Shown here: piece by piece, positions 8,359 through 16,027 of the stretch | Layout of the letters: each line of letters starts with the position of its first letter | Position numbering within the stretch: the first letter of the stretch is position 1 | NCBI RefSeq assembly: GCF_003323745.1 | Contig: NZ_QOIL01000001.1 | Location: 372,001-436,000, forward strand | DNA from: Sphaerisporangium album | Lineage (GTDB): Bacteria; Actinomycetota; Actinomycetes; Streptosporangiales; Streptosporangiaceae | DNA: 64,000 nt | Reading direction: 5' to 3' | Position numbers and translations under genes: made by a program | The notes under the pieces: model-generated | Databases searched by the model: none | What the model saw: the letters and a program-made list of their open reading frames with translations, nothing else | Told to the model about the DNA's origin: nothing

Positions 8359-8430
8359 CCGGTCAACCGGACGGCGGGACTCGGCGCGGTACCGGCGGAC
8401 GGCGACGCCGTGCCGGTACCGCTTGACCGG
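8359..8430. terminator. Nested inverted repeats between convergent genes
   Basis: Inner arms GCGGTACCGGC (8386-8396) and GCCGGTACCGC (8412-8422) pair perfectly over 11 bp. Outer arms CCGGTCAA (8359-8366) and TTGACCGG (8423-8430) pair over 8 bp. The structure lies just past the stop of the HTH-glycosidase-like gene and may end transcription. Confidence 0.6.
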
Positions 8431-8572
8431 TCGTGTCAGCGCCCGGTTCCATCGACCGCGCCTCGCGGTGAGAGCCTCACGCGTGCCGATTCGGGGATCC
8501 GGCACCGGTTCCAGGTAGACCCCGTGTACCTCACCGGTCGTGCCGGTCACCCGTTCATGGCGGCAGAACCGG

Positions 8573-9127
8573 TCAGCAGCTCGAGGTGCTCTGGTGTGTC
8601 ACCACGGCTCGCTGGTTGTTGGCCACCTTTATCCAGATTCCGCTCAGTCCACGGCGATCGTAGATGCGGTCGCCCTGGCTCGGGCCTGGGAAGGTGAACA
8701 TCGACACGGCGTAGCACCAGCCGCCGTCGACGCGGAAGGTGTCCCAGTCCTGGTTGGCCGGGCTGTTCTCGCCCGCGAAGATCCACTTGAACTCTTGGCT
8801 GACGCCGTCGGAGGTGCAGTTCCACATGAGGCTGTCGTCCTTGGGCGTGTTGTCGCCCCAGCACCAGTTGCGTCCGATCCGCACGCTGGTCTGCGACCGG
8901 TTCCATGTCTCGGAACAGCCCAGGAAACACTGGCCGAGGACGGTGACGGGCGGGTCGGTGGCCGCCGGGGCGTCCTTGCCGCCCTGCGGCGGCTGCGGCT
9001 TGTCGCCCAGGGGCACGGTGGCGGTGGTGGCCGGATCGGCGCCGGGTTCCGCGGTCGCGACTCCCGGTAGCGCTGACGACAGGCCGAGCATCAGTGTCAG
9101 GACCGTCAGGATCCGTCTTGTTCTCAT
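8573..9127 (-). CDS. Secreted Cys/Trp-rich protein of unknown function
   Basis: A 184-aa protein with a Sec signal peptide (MRTRRILTVLTLMLGL, cleavage near VATA/EPG at about residue 25), then a Pro/Thr-rich stretch and a compact domain. The domain has paired cysteines (CFLGCSETW, WCWG, WNCTS, WCYA, SSC at the end) and many tryptophans, consistent with a disulfide-bonded extracellular fold. I do not recognise the family. An upstream in-frame ATG would add 30 residues, but the ATG at 9127 has GAAGGGA eight bases upstream and begins a clean signal peptide. Confidence 0.75.
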   Translation of the reverse strand: MRTRRILTVLTLMLGLSSALPGVATAEPGADPATTATVPLGDKPQPPQGGKDAPAATDPPVTVLGQCFLGCSETWNRSQTSVRIGRNWCWGDNTPKDDSLMWNCTSDGVSQEFKWIFAGENSPANQDWDTFRVDGGWCYAVSMFTFPGPSQGDRIYDRRGLSGIWIKVANNQRAVVTHQSTSSC

Positions 9128-9331
9128 CGGGCTTCCCTTCGTTGCGGGTGGCCTGGGACGGGCGAGCGGCGCCAGCGTCTCACCAGGAAACCGAGCGTCA
9201 AAGGGGGAAACGGCCATCTGGGACGCTGGGAAATCTCGTCCCGTACAGCCTGCGATGATCCGGGAAAGTGGGACGGGGAAGGCGGCCGGTCCATGGCGAC
9301 GCCGGCCGCGTTTCGGTGGTACGTCCGGCTT

Positions 9332-9919
9332 TCAGCTCCGCACAGCGGAGCGCTGGCCCACGCGGGGCCGAGGTTCTTCGGTCAGGTGGCCTTCGTAGGC
9401 CAGCAGGCGGCCGATGAACGGCAGGGTGACCTGTACCCTGACGTGGAATCTGGGTGGGCGCCGGGGGCGGTCTTCCGGGGCGATCCAGGCGTACGCGGCC
9501 ACCCGCGGGGCCAGTGGGGCGGGCAGCCTGACCTCCCGGTGTCCCGCCCGCAGCACGGCATCCTCCTGGATCACCTCGACGGTCCCGGCTGAGGCGATCG
9601 TGCGGGTGCGGATCTCCAGCGGGCCGTGCCGCTCCCAGCCCCGTTCCCCCGCCCTGGTCTGCACGGTGACCAGCTCGCGCGCGCCCACGTGCCGCACCCA
9701 CCGCTCCCGGATGGGACGGTCGGCGGGCCCCGCGGTCCGGACGACGCGCACGCGCGCCGGCACCGCCGTACACGTGGCGGGAAGGCGGAGCAGCGCGCAG
9801 GCGATCCTCCCGAGCAGGCCGGGCCCGCGCCGTACCGCGAGCACGCCGGTCCCGCCGACCGTCTCGTCGCCCAGGTGAAACCGATACATCCACCCGTACG
9901 CCTCGTCTCGTGCCACCAC
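9332..9919 (-). CDS. DUF4166 domain protein
   Basis: About 195 aa resembling DUF4166 proteins: a short N-terminal half with RVRVVRTAGPADRPIRERW, and a C-terminal half ending in PRFHVRVQVTLPFIGRLLAYEG, the typical closing strand pattern. Function is unknown in this family. The frame is open much further upstream, so the start is uncertain. GTG 9919 is chosen because homology-like sequence begins there and the region upstream is low-complexity; GTG 9916 and ATG 9889 are alternatives. Confidence 0.65.
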   Translation of the reverse strand: MVARDEAYGWMYRFHLGDETVGGTGVLAVRRGPGLLGRIACALLRLPATCTAVPARVRVVRTAGPADRPIRERWVRHVGARELVTVQTRAGERGWERHGPLEIRTRTIASAGTVEVIQEDAVLRAGHREVRLPAPLAPRVAAYAWIAPEDRPRRPPRFHVRVQVTLPFIGRLLAYEGHLTEEPRPRVGQRSAVRS

Positions 9920-10354
9920 ACCCCCGCCGGAGGTCGTTCCCCCGATATCCGGCCGCCTACCCCTGCCACCCCGACCCGTCGAGAGTCCGCCTACCCGGGC
10001 GTCTTCCGGCGCAGCCCGCCGTCCACCAGGTGGTCCGTGGTGATTTTTGGGGGTGTCCATGCTCGGGCGAAGGTTTGGCCAGGGGAAGGGGGGTGGTGAT
10101 GGCGGAGGTTTGGGTGGTTGCGGTGCATCGTATGGGGGGGGCGGGGGCGGCTGTGCGGCGATAATTGAAGGGTCGCCCGCGGGCCGGGGCTCTGTTCGCG
10201 AGAGAGTGTCCGGCACCGCCTGGTCGGCGACGTGACGTCGTGCCGCCGCCGGGTCGTTCGGCGGCATCTTCCTGCGGCCGGTCGGCCGTGTGCCGGCCCC
10301 TGCCTGACGGCCGCCCTCAGGCGCGGCGAACGCATGGAACAGGGGGACAGGCAT
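9920..10354. promoter_or_regulatory. Non-coding region upstream of the first fasciclin gene, with long G-rich stretch
   Basis: This 435-bp gap between divergent genes holds a strongly G-rich stretch (about 10040-10155) and a promoter-like motif CGGCGATAATTGA at 10156-10168, which recurs before the second fasciclin gene. If transcription starts there, the first fasciclin mRNA has a leader of roughly 180 nt. Open frames through this region have no coding character that I recognise. Confidence 0.5.
10156..10177 (+). promoter_or_regulatory. Promoter-like motif shared by both fasciclin genes (copy 1)
   Basis: CGGCGATAATTGA followed by AGGGTCGCC matches the copy at 14067-14089 in 22 aligned bases with one single-base indel. 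GATAAT looks like a -10 element; no convincing -35 is seen in the G-rich DNA upstream. Confidence 0.5.
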
Positions 10355-11077
10355 ATGCGCACTCGTCTTCTCGCCCTTCCGGTCGTGGCGGCTCTGTCGC
10401 TCGCGACCGTCACCACGGCGGCGCGTGGCTCCGTCCAGGACCTCTCGCCCGGGTCCGTCCGGGGCTCGGTCGCGTCGGCGTCCGTGCGGGGGGTGGTCGC
10501 ATCGGTGCCCGCCACCGGCTTCGTCGCGCCGGTGTCCGTGCGGGACTCGGTGACGCCCGCCTCCGTGCAGGCGTCGCCGCTGTCGTCCGTCCGACGGACG
10601 ACGGCCGCGCCGGTGGGGCCGGCGTGTAAGTCGCTGCCCTCGTCGGGGCGGGGGAGTCTCGCCGACCTCGGGAGGCTCCGGGTCGACACGGCGGCCGCGC
10701 ACGAGCCGGACCTGTCGACGTTCTACTCGGCGATCGAGGCCGCCGGGCTGACCGGCAAGCTGAACTCGGCCAAGGACATCACCGTGTTCGCGCCCACCAA
10801 CGAGGCGTTCGACAAGCTCGGCAAGAGGAAGCTCGGCAAGCTCCAGAAGGACAAGGCCGCCCTCACCAAGATCCTCACCTATCACGTCGTGCAGGGGCGC
10901 AAGACCCCGGCGGACCTCAAGAAGGGTGATTTCACCACGCTGGAGGGCGGCAAGCTCACCACCAAGGGCTCAGGCGACAAGATCAAGGTCGACGGCGCCA
11001 AGGTCCTGTGCGGGGACATCCAGACCCGCAACGCCAACCTCTACCTCGTCGACTCGGTCCTCACGCCCAAGGGCTGA
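10355..11077 (+). CDS. Secreted fasciclin (FAS1) domain protein, paralogue 1
   Basis: A 240-aa secreted protein with a signal peptide (MRTRLLALPVVAALSLATV), then a Ser/Val/Ala-rich region of about 60 residues built from irregular SVR/SVxxAS units, then one FAS1 domain (about 105-240). FAS1 hallmarks are ITVFAPTNEAFDKL, ILTYHVVQGR and the closing LYLVDSVLTPKG. FAS1 domains mediate adhesion or matrix contacts. AGGGGG lies 8 bases before the ATG at 10355. The paralogue at 14108 shares the FAS1 core and the promoter motif but lacks the repeat-rich linker. Confidence 0.9.
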   Translation: MRTRLLALPVVAALSLATVTTAARGSVQDLSPGSVRGSVASASVRGVVASVPATGFVAPVSVRDSVTPASVQASPLSSVRRTTAAPVGPACKSLPSSGRGSLADLGRLRVDTAAAHEPDLSTFYSAIEAAGLTGKLNSAKDITVFAPTNEAFDKLGKRKLGKLQKDKAALTKILTYHVVQGRKTPADLKKGDFTTLEGGKLTTKGSGDKIKVDGAKVLCGDIQTRNANLYLVDSVLTPKG

Positions 11078-11117
11078 CCCTCTCGTCGAACGTCATCCGG
11101 GCGCGCTTGCCGCACCT

Positions 11118-11148
11118 CGGCGGGGCGTTCGGGTTGAACGCCCCGCCG
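11118..11148. terminator. Perfect hairpin between convergent genes
   Basis: Arms CGGCGGGGCGTTC (11118-11130) and GAACGCCCCGCCG (11136-11148) pair perfectly over 13 bp around a 5-nt loop. It sits between the convergent ends of the fasciclin gene and the DNRLRE-like gene, so it probably terminates both. Confidence 0.8.
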
Positions 11149-11165
11149 CGGCGATGGCCGGGCCC

Positions 11166-12827
11166 TCAGGGTTGTGAGGGTGGGGGCGAGGCCGGGGGTG
11201 TGGAAGGCGGCGTGTCGGCGACCACGAAGATGTAGGCGCGGGAGGGGCTCGCAATGCCTCGGGCGTCCACGCTTTGCACGGTCAGGGTGTTCGTGTCGGC
11301 CGTGTCCGGTGTCACGGTGGCCGTCGCCGTGCCGTCCTGGCCGGTCGGCACTGTCACCACGCTCCCGGAGTTCAGTCGGTACCGGTAGCCGGCGATGTCC
11401 TTGGCGCCGTTGGGGGCGAAGGTGAACTCCCCAGGCACGCCGACGCCGCCGGCGGGCAGGCCCGGGGGGTAGGCCGTCGAGGAGACGGCGGGTGCGGGGT
11501 AGCTGGACGGCCTGAATCTGTAGACCGTGTTCGGGCTCCGGTTGCCTCCGCGGTCGAAGGCGGTGACCGTCAGCGTCATCGGCACGGGGATGGTCGGGGT
11601 GAACGTCACGGTGGCCGTCCCGTCGGCCCCCGCCGGGACGGAGCCGTAAACAGACCCCAAGGAGAAACGGTATTCGTAGCGGACGACGTCGGAGGGGTCA
11701 CCGGGAGTGAGTGTGAACTCGCCGGGTGTTCCGATCGGGGCGCCGGTCGCGTTCTGCGGGTAGACGGCCGAGGATACCGTCGGTTGTCCCGGAGGGGTGG
11801 TGTCGACCGTGAAAGTCTGCCACGGGCTCCACTCGCCTATGTCGGTGAGGAGGTCGATATCACCCGCCGGCTGGTACTGGTCCTCGGCCCGTACGCGCCA
11901 GACGTAGGTGTTTCCGTCGGTGAGCTGCCCGGCCGGGACGCAGACGCGCGGGGCGTCGCCGAGGTAGGTGAAAGCGGTGACGGCTTCGCCGAGGGTGTCC
12001 CCGCCAGGCGTCGCCGCCCACTGGAATCGCCCGCGAATCTGCTGCCAGCCATTGTCGTCGTCGGTAAGTCTGGCGCTGAACCCGGGGGTCGTCGTCCTGA
12101 CGTATCCACCGTCGCCGACGGGGGCTCCGAGATCGCCGTAGCACTCATCGGGTCCGGAGGCGTTCCAGGCATTCGGCTCGGACGGCACGTCGGGGGCCGT
12201 GTTGTAGTCCATCTGCAGCCATGGGACGCGAAGGCGCCCGAAGTACGGGTGGTTCGTCATGTCGCTCTCGAACACGCGGAGTTCGCCCGGATGTCTCTCG
12301 TCGGCGGAACGCAGGCCGAAGGTGAGGTACCGGTCTCCTCGTGCGGCGGCCTCGGTGACCAGGTCCGTCGTCCGCCAGGCGATGAAACAGCCGCCGTACT
12401 GGTCGGAGGTGATGGCGCCGTCGATTTTGCCCAGCCATTTCGGCTGGTGCCGCCAGGTCGTCTCGGGGGTGATCTCACCGGTGACCCACAGCTCGACACC
12501 CGTGTCACAGGGGCCGCTGTTCAGATAGGTCTGGAAAAAGCCCGCCAGGATATGCTTGCCGGCCACCTTGGAGGTGTCCATGCGGAAGAAGGACCGGTAG
12601 CGCCCCGCGCCCCGCGGCCCCTTCCCGACCGGCGCGTCCTCCGAACTGTTCCAGTACGACGTTCTGGGATTCTTGGACGACACGTACGTCCACGCGGTCT
12701 TCTCGCCGCCGGTGGGGGTCGCCGCCTGGGCCGTGCCCGGCGTCGCGATTAGGGCCGCCGTGACGGCCAGTGCGGTGAACAACGAAATCAGGCGCGCGCC
12801 TCGAAGGCGCCGAACGTGCGGCTTCAC
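11166..12827 (-). CDS. Secreted DNRLRE-like protein with Ig-like repeats
   Basis: About 553 aa, exported through an N-terminal signal peptide (RLISLFTALAVTAALIATPGTAQA). The N-terminal third (about 35-210) has the jelly-roll pattern of DNRLRE domains (RYRSFFRMDTSKVAGKHI, TTWRHQP). A fibronectin-like middle follows (YVWRVRAEDQ), then two Ig-like repeats of about 95 aa (each starting VSS.xYP and containing PGEFTxxPGDxxDVxxYxYR-like strands), and a Pro/Ser tail. Likely a cell-surface or matrix protein. GTG 12827 is chosen because GGGGA precedes it at good spacing and it begins the signal peptide; ATG 12908 is the longer option. Confidence 0.75.
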   Translation of the reverse strand: MKPHVRRLRGARLISLFTALAVTAALIATPGTAQAATPTGGEKTAWTYVSSKNPRTSYWNSSEDAPVGKGPRGAGRYRSFFRMDTSKVAGKHILAGFFQTYLNSGPCDTGVELWVTGEITPETTWRHQPKWLGKIDGAITSDQYGGCFIAWRTTDLVTEAAARGDRYLTFGLRSADERHPGELRVFESDMTNHPYFGRLRVPWLQMDYNTAPDVPSEPNAWNASGPDECYGDLGAPVGDGGYVRTTTPGFSARLTDDDNGWQQIRGRFQWAATPGGDTLGEAVTAFTYLGDAPRVCVPAGQLTDGNTYVWRVRAEDQYQPAGDIDLLTDIGEWSPWQTFTVDTTPPGQPTVSSAVYPQNATGAPIGTPGEFTLTPGDPSDVVRYEYRFSLGSVYGSVPAGADGTATVTFTPTIPVPMTLTVTAFDRGGNRSPNTVYRFRPSSYPAPAVSSTAYPPGLPAGGVGVPGEFTFAPNGAKDIAGYRYRLNSGSVVTVPTGQDGTATATVTPDTADTNTLTVQSVDARGIASPSRAYIFVVADTPPSTPPASPPPSQP

Positions 12828-13215
12828 GAACCATCCCCAATGGTCGATCGCTGTGGTCGAATCCGGAGGTCCCGGCCTTCGACGTGTCACGAAGCCGGTC
12901 TCCGACAATCAGCGAAGCAACCCCGTTCGTCCGCCGATGATCTCGACGCTACCAGGCGGGTTGGGAATCCGCGCGAACGATTCCGTCGCGGTATAGGCGT
13001 GTGCCGGATGACGGGGCCGGGAACCATTTCCGCCGGGGCGGATAAAGCGATTGACAACCGCGTGGGCCAGATAGCGCACCGGCCGCGTATTCGTCAACCC
13101 CAGAGCGCCCCGCGCGATTTCTGGGGTCGTTTGGCACCACGCGCACAGGTGGACGAGCATGGCGTACGTCGGTATGACGCCGGGGGCCGTTCGCTTCGGA
13201 TCACTAGGAGGGCCG
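12828..13215. other. Intergenic region, no feature assigned
   Basis: This 388-bp gap separates the divergent DNRLRE-like and DUF899 genes. I see a possible TTGACA at about 13052 but no matching -10 at normal spacing, and no gene or repeat. AGGAGG-like sequence at 13204-13209 serves the DUF899 gene. Confidence 0.4.
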
Positions 13216-13953
13216 GTGGAAACACCGCCGATCGTGTCACGCGACGAGTGGCTGACCGCTCGTAAGGAGCTGCTGGCGAAGGAGAAGGAGGCGACCCGCG
13301 CCCGTGACGCGGTCGCCGCCCAGCGGCGCGCGCTGCCCATGGTCGAGGTCGACAAGGACTACGTCTTCGAGGGCCCGGACGGCAAGGCCCGCCTCATCGA
13401 CCTTTTCGAGGGCCGCCGCCAGCTCATGACCTACCACTTCATGTGGATGCACGACAGCGACGTGGGCTGCACGAGCTGCTCGTTCCTGGTCGACAACGTG
13501 GGTGACGTCCGGCACCTGAACAGCGCCGACACCACGCTGGCGCTGGTCTCGCGCGCCCCGATCGCCAGCATCGAGCGGTTCCGGCAGCGCATGGGGTGGA
13601 CGCTGCCGTTCTACTCCTCCCGCGACAACGACTTCAACTACGACTTCCACGTCACCGCGGACGAGGACATCGTCGCACCGTCCCAGTACAACTACATGGA
13701 CAAGGCGACGCTGGAGGCCAAGGGCATCGGCTTCTTCGTCGGCAAGGGCCAGGACGCGCACGGGCTGAGCGTCTTCCTGCGCGACGGCAACCGCGTCTTC
13801 CACACGTACTCGACGTACGGGCGCGGGCCGGACCTGCTGCTGACGACCTACAACTACCTGGACCTGACGCCGCTCGGCCGGCAGCGGTACGTCAACGAGT
13901 TCCCGCACCACGACACCTACGAGGCCGGCGCCCCGGCCGAGCACTGCCACTGA
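13216..13953 (+). CDS. DUF899 family thioredoxin-like protein
   Basis: A 245-aa protein of the DUF899 family, which has a thioredoxin-like fold. Visible marks are SRDEWLTARKELLAKEKEATRARD at the N-terminus (in two blocks), the Cys pair in HDSDVGCTSCSFLVDN, and the C-terminal TYNYLDLTPLGRQ. The biochemical role is not established. The GTG at 13216 is preceded by AGGAGGG at 6 bases, which decides it over an upstream in-frame ATG. A perfect hairpin follows the stop. Confidence 0.9.
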   Translation: METPPIVSRDEWLTARKELLAKEKEATRARDAVAAQRRALPMVEVDKDYVFEGPDGKARLIDLFEGRRQLMTYHFMWMHDSDVGCTSCSFLVDNVGDVRHLNSADTTLALVSRAPIASIERFRQRMGWTLPFYSSRDNDFNYDFHVTADEDIVAPSQYNYMDKATLEAKGIGFFVGKGQDAHGLSVFLRDGNRVFHTYSTYGRGPDLLLTTYNYLDLTPLGRQRYVNEFPHHDTYEAGAPAEHCH

Positions 13954-13977
13954 CGCTGATTTTGGGCGAATCTCCCC

Positions 13978-14010
13978 CCGCCTGCCCGCGCATGCCGTCC
14001 GGGCAGGCGG
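13978..14010 (+). terminator. Hairpin terminator after the DUF899 gene
   Basis: Arms CCGCCTGCCCG (13978-13988) and CGGGCAGGCGG (14000-14010) pair perfectly over 11 bp with an 11-nt loop, 25 bp after the stop codon. Confidence 0.7.
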
Positions 14011-14066
14011 CGATGGGGGACGTTTGTCGCATGTCTTCCCTGGCATGGGGACCGGGGACGCGGGCT

Positions 14067-14089
14067 CGGCGATAATTGAGAGGGTCGCC
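14067..14089 (+). promoter_or_regulatory. Promoter-like motif shared by both fasciclin genes (copy 2)
   Basis: CGGCGATAATTGA at 14067-14079 plus AGGGTCGCC at 14081-14089, nearly identical to 10156-10177. Here GATAAT lies about 31 bp before the ATG at 14108, a normal promoter distance. Confidence 0.55.
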
Positions 14090-14107
14090 GACGCAAAGGG
14101 GACCGGC

Positions 14108-14677
14108 ATGCGAACCCGTCTTTCCGTCCTTCCGGTAGTGGCCGCCCTGTCGTTCACGGCTCTCACCTACGGCGCCGCCGCGCACGCGGCCCCGTCGCCG
14201 TCACCGTCGCCGGTGGGGTCCGGCTGCGGGGCGCTGCCGAAGTCCGGCCCCGGCAGCCTCTCCGAGATCGCGAACGAGCCGCTGGTCACCGCCGCCTCGC
14301 ACATCCCGCAGTTGTCCACCCTGGTCTCCGCCGTGAAGAAGGCCGGGCTGGAGGACGCCGCGAACTCGGCCAAGGACATCACGGTGTTCGCGCCGACGAA
14401 CGACGCCTTCGCCAAGATCCCCAAGGACCAGTTCGACAAGATCGCCGCCGACAAGCGGGCCCTGGCCAGGCTGCTCGGCCACCACATCGTCGAGGGACGC
14501 AAGTCGCCCGCCGACTTCAAGAACGGCGGCTTCACCACCCTTGAGGGCAGCAGGGTCACCACGAGCGTCTCCGACGACACCTACAAGGTGGGCGACGCCA
14601 AGGTCGTCTGCGGCAACATCCAGACGCGGAACGCGACGCTCTACATCATCGACTCGGTGCTCAAGCCGCGCGGGTAG
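14108..14677 (+). CDS. Secreted fasciclin (FAS1) domain protein, paralogue 2
   Basis: A 189-aa exported protein: signal peptide (MRTRLSVLPVVAALSFTAL, cleavage after AHA), a short Pro/Ser stretch, and one FAS1 domain (about 55-189) with ITVFAPTNDAFAKI, LLGHHIVEGRKSP and LYIIDSVLKPRG. It resembles the paralogue at 10355 through the whole FAS1 domain (shared NSAKDITVFAPTN and GNIQTRNA-type blocks). The two genes are about 3 kb apart on the same strand and likely arose by duplication. Confidence 0.92.
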   Translation: MRTRLSVLPVVAALSFTALTYGAAAHAAPSPSPSPVGSGCGALPKSGPGSLSEIANEPLVTAASHIPQLSTLVSAVKKAGLEDAANSAKDITVFAPTNDAFAKIPKDQFDKIAADKRALARLLGHHIVEGRKSPADFKNGGFTTLEGSRVTTSVSDDTYKVGDAKVVCGNIQTRNATLYIIDSVLKPRG

Positions 14678-14695
14678 CGGGCGGGTGACCCCGAG

Positions 14696-14725
14696 GGGGG
14701 TAGGTGTGCCACTATGCCTACCCCC
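14696..14725. terminator. Hairpin between convergent genes
   Basis: GGGGGTAGG (14696-14704) pairs with CCTACCCCC (14717-14725). It lies in the 63-bp gap between the convergent fasciclin and M20 peptidase genes. Confidence 0.65.
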
Positions 14726-14740
14726 GCAGAGCGAGCGGCG

Positions 14741-16027
14741 TCAGGCCGGCGCGGTCAGCAGCCGGTCCAGGACGCGGACGCCGAACTCCAGGCCGGCGAC
14801 CGGGACGCGCTCGTCCACGCCGTGGAACATCCCGAAGTAGTCCAGCGAGGGGTCCAGCAGCAGCGGCGCGAAGCCGTACCCCCGGATGCCCAGCGTGGCG
14901 AAGGACTTGGCGTCGGTGCCCCCGGTCATGACGTACGGAACCGGGCGGCCCGCCGGATCCTCGGCGACCAGGGCCGCGCACAGCTCGTCGAACAGCCCCG
15001 AGGTGGGGGAGGCCACGCCGTCCCCGAAGCTGACGAACTCGCGGGTGATCTTCGGTCCGAGCAGCTTGTCGACCGTCTCCAGGAACTCGTCCCGGAAGCC
15101 GGGCAGGAACCGCCCGTCCACGTGGCCCTCGGCCGTGCCGGGGATGACGTTGACCTTGTACCCGGCGTCCAGCATGGTCGGGTTGGCCGAGTTGCGGATC
15201 ACGCCCTTGAACAGCGTGCCCGCCCTGCCGAGTCGCTCGACCTCCTCGTCCAGCCGGTCCAGGTCGATCGTCGTCCCGAGCGCCCGGCCGAGGTTGTCGA
15301 TGAGCGAGGCCACGGCGGGCGTCAGCCGCACGGGCCAGCGGTGGTCGGCCAGCCGCGCCAGGGCCCGGCACAGCTCGGCGACCGGGTTGTCCACCGGCGG
15401 CTTGGACCCGTGCCCGGCCACGCCGTGCGCCGTCACCTTCATCCACGCCGTGCCCCGCTCGCCCACCGCCACGGGGTAGACGCGGGCGTCGCCGGAGCCG
15501 ACCTGGACGCTGAAGCCGCCCGACTCGCTGATGGCCTCGGTGCAGCCCTCGAACAGGTCGCGGTGGCGGGTCACGGCGTAGCCCGCGCCGTACTCGCCGG
15601 TGGCCTCCTCGTCGGCGAGGAACGCCAGGACGATGTCGCGCCGGGGTTTTCGCCCGGTGCGGGCCCATTCGCGCACCAGCGTCAGCGTCATGGACAGCGT
15701 GCCTTTCATGTCCACCGCGCCGCGCCCGTTGACGCACCCGCCGTCGATCTCACCCGAGAAGGGGTGCAGCCTCCACTCGGACGGGTCGGCGGGGACCACG
15801 TCCAGGTGGCCGTGGATGAGCAGCGCCTCGGGGTCGTCCCCCGGGATCCGCGCCACCACGCTCGTGCGGCGGGGCGCCGACTCGAAGACGACGGGCTCGA
15901 TGCCCGCCTCCGAGAGCAGCCCCGCGACGTACTCGGCGGCCACGCGCTCTCCCGAGCCGTCCGGCGTGCCGTCGTTGGTCGTGTCGATCCTGAGCAGGTC
16001 CGAGCAGATGCCCGCTACCTCTGTCAC
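14741..16027 (-). CDS. M20 family metallopeptidase / amidohydrolase
   Basis: A 428-aa M20 zinc peptidase. Metal-binding motifs are LLIHGHLDVVP (His, Asp), NGRGAVDMKG (Asp) and LAFLADEEATGE (catalytic and metal Glu); the dimerisation or lid domain lies in the middle (about 190-310). There is no signal peptide, so it acts in the cytoplasm on small peptides or acylated amino acids. Its ATG overlaps the stop of the S9 peptidase by 4 bp (ATGA), making it the last gene of a three-peptidase operon. Confidence 0.93.
   Translation of the reverse strand: MTEVAGICSDLLRIDTTNDGTPDGSGERVAAEYVAGLLSEAGIEPVVFESAPRRTSVVARIPGDDPEALLIHGHLDVVPADPSEWRLHPFSGEIDGGCVNGRGAVDMKGTLSMTLTLVREWARTGRKPRRDIVLAFLADEEATGEYGAGYAVTRHRDLFEGCTEAISESGGFSVQVGSGDARVYPVAVGERGTAWMKVTAHGVAGHGSKPPVDNPVAELCRALARLADHRWPVRLTPAVASLIDNLGRALGTTIDLDRLDEEVERLGRAGTLFKGVIRNSANPTMLDAGYKVNVIPGTAEGHVDGRFLPGFRDEFLETVDKLLGPKITREFVSFGDGVASPTSGLFDELCAALVAEDPAGRPVPYVMTGGTDAKSFATLGIRGYGFAPLLLDPSLDYFGMFHGVDERVPVAGLEFGVRVLDRLLTAPA

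Noticed and set aside
7041-8426. Open frame of 461 codons over the HTH-glycosidase-like gene
   Set aside because: Arg/Pro-rich shadow; the other frame has domain structure and an RBS.
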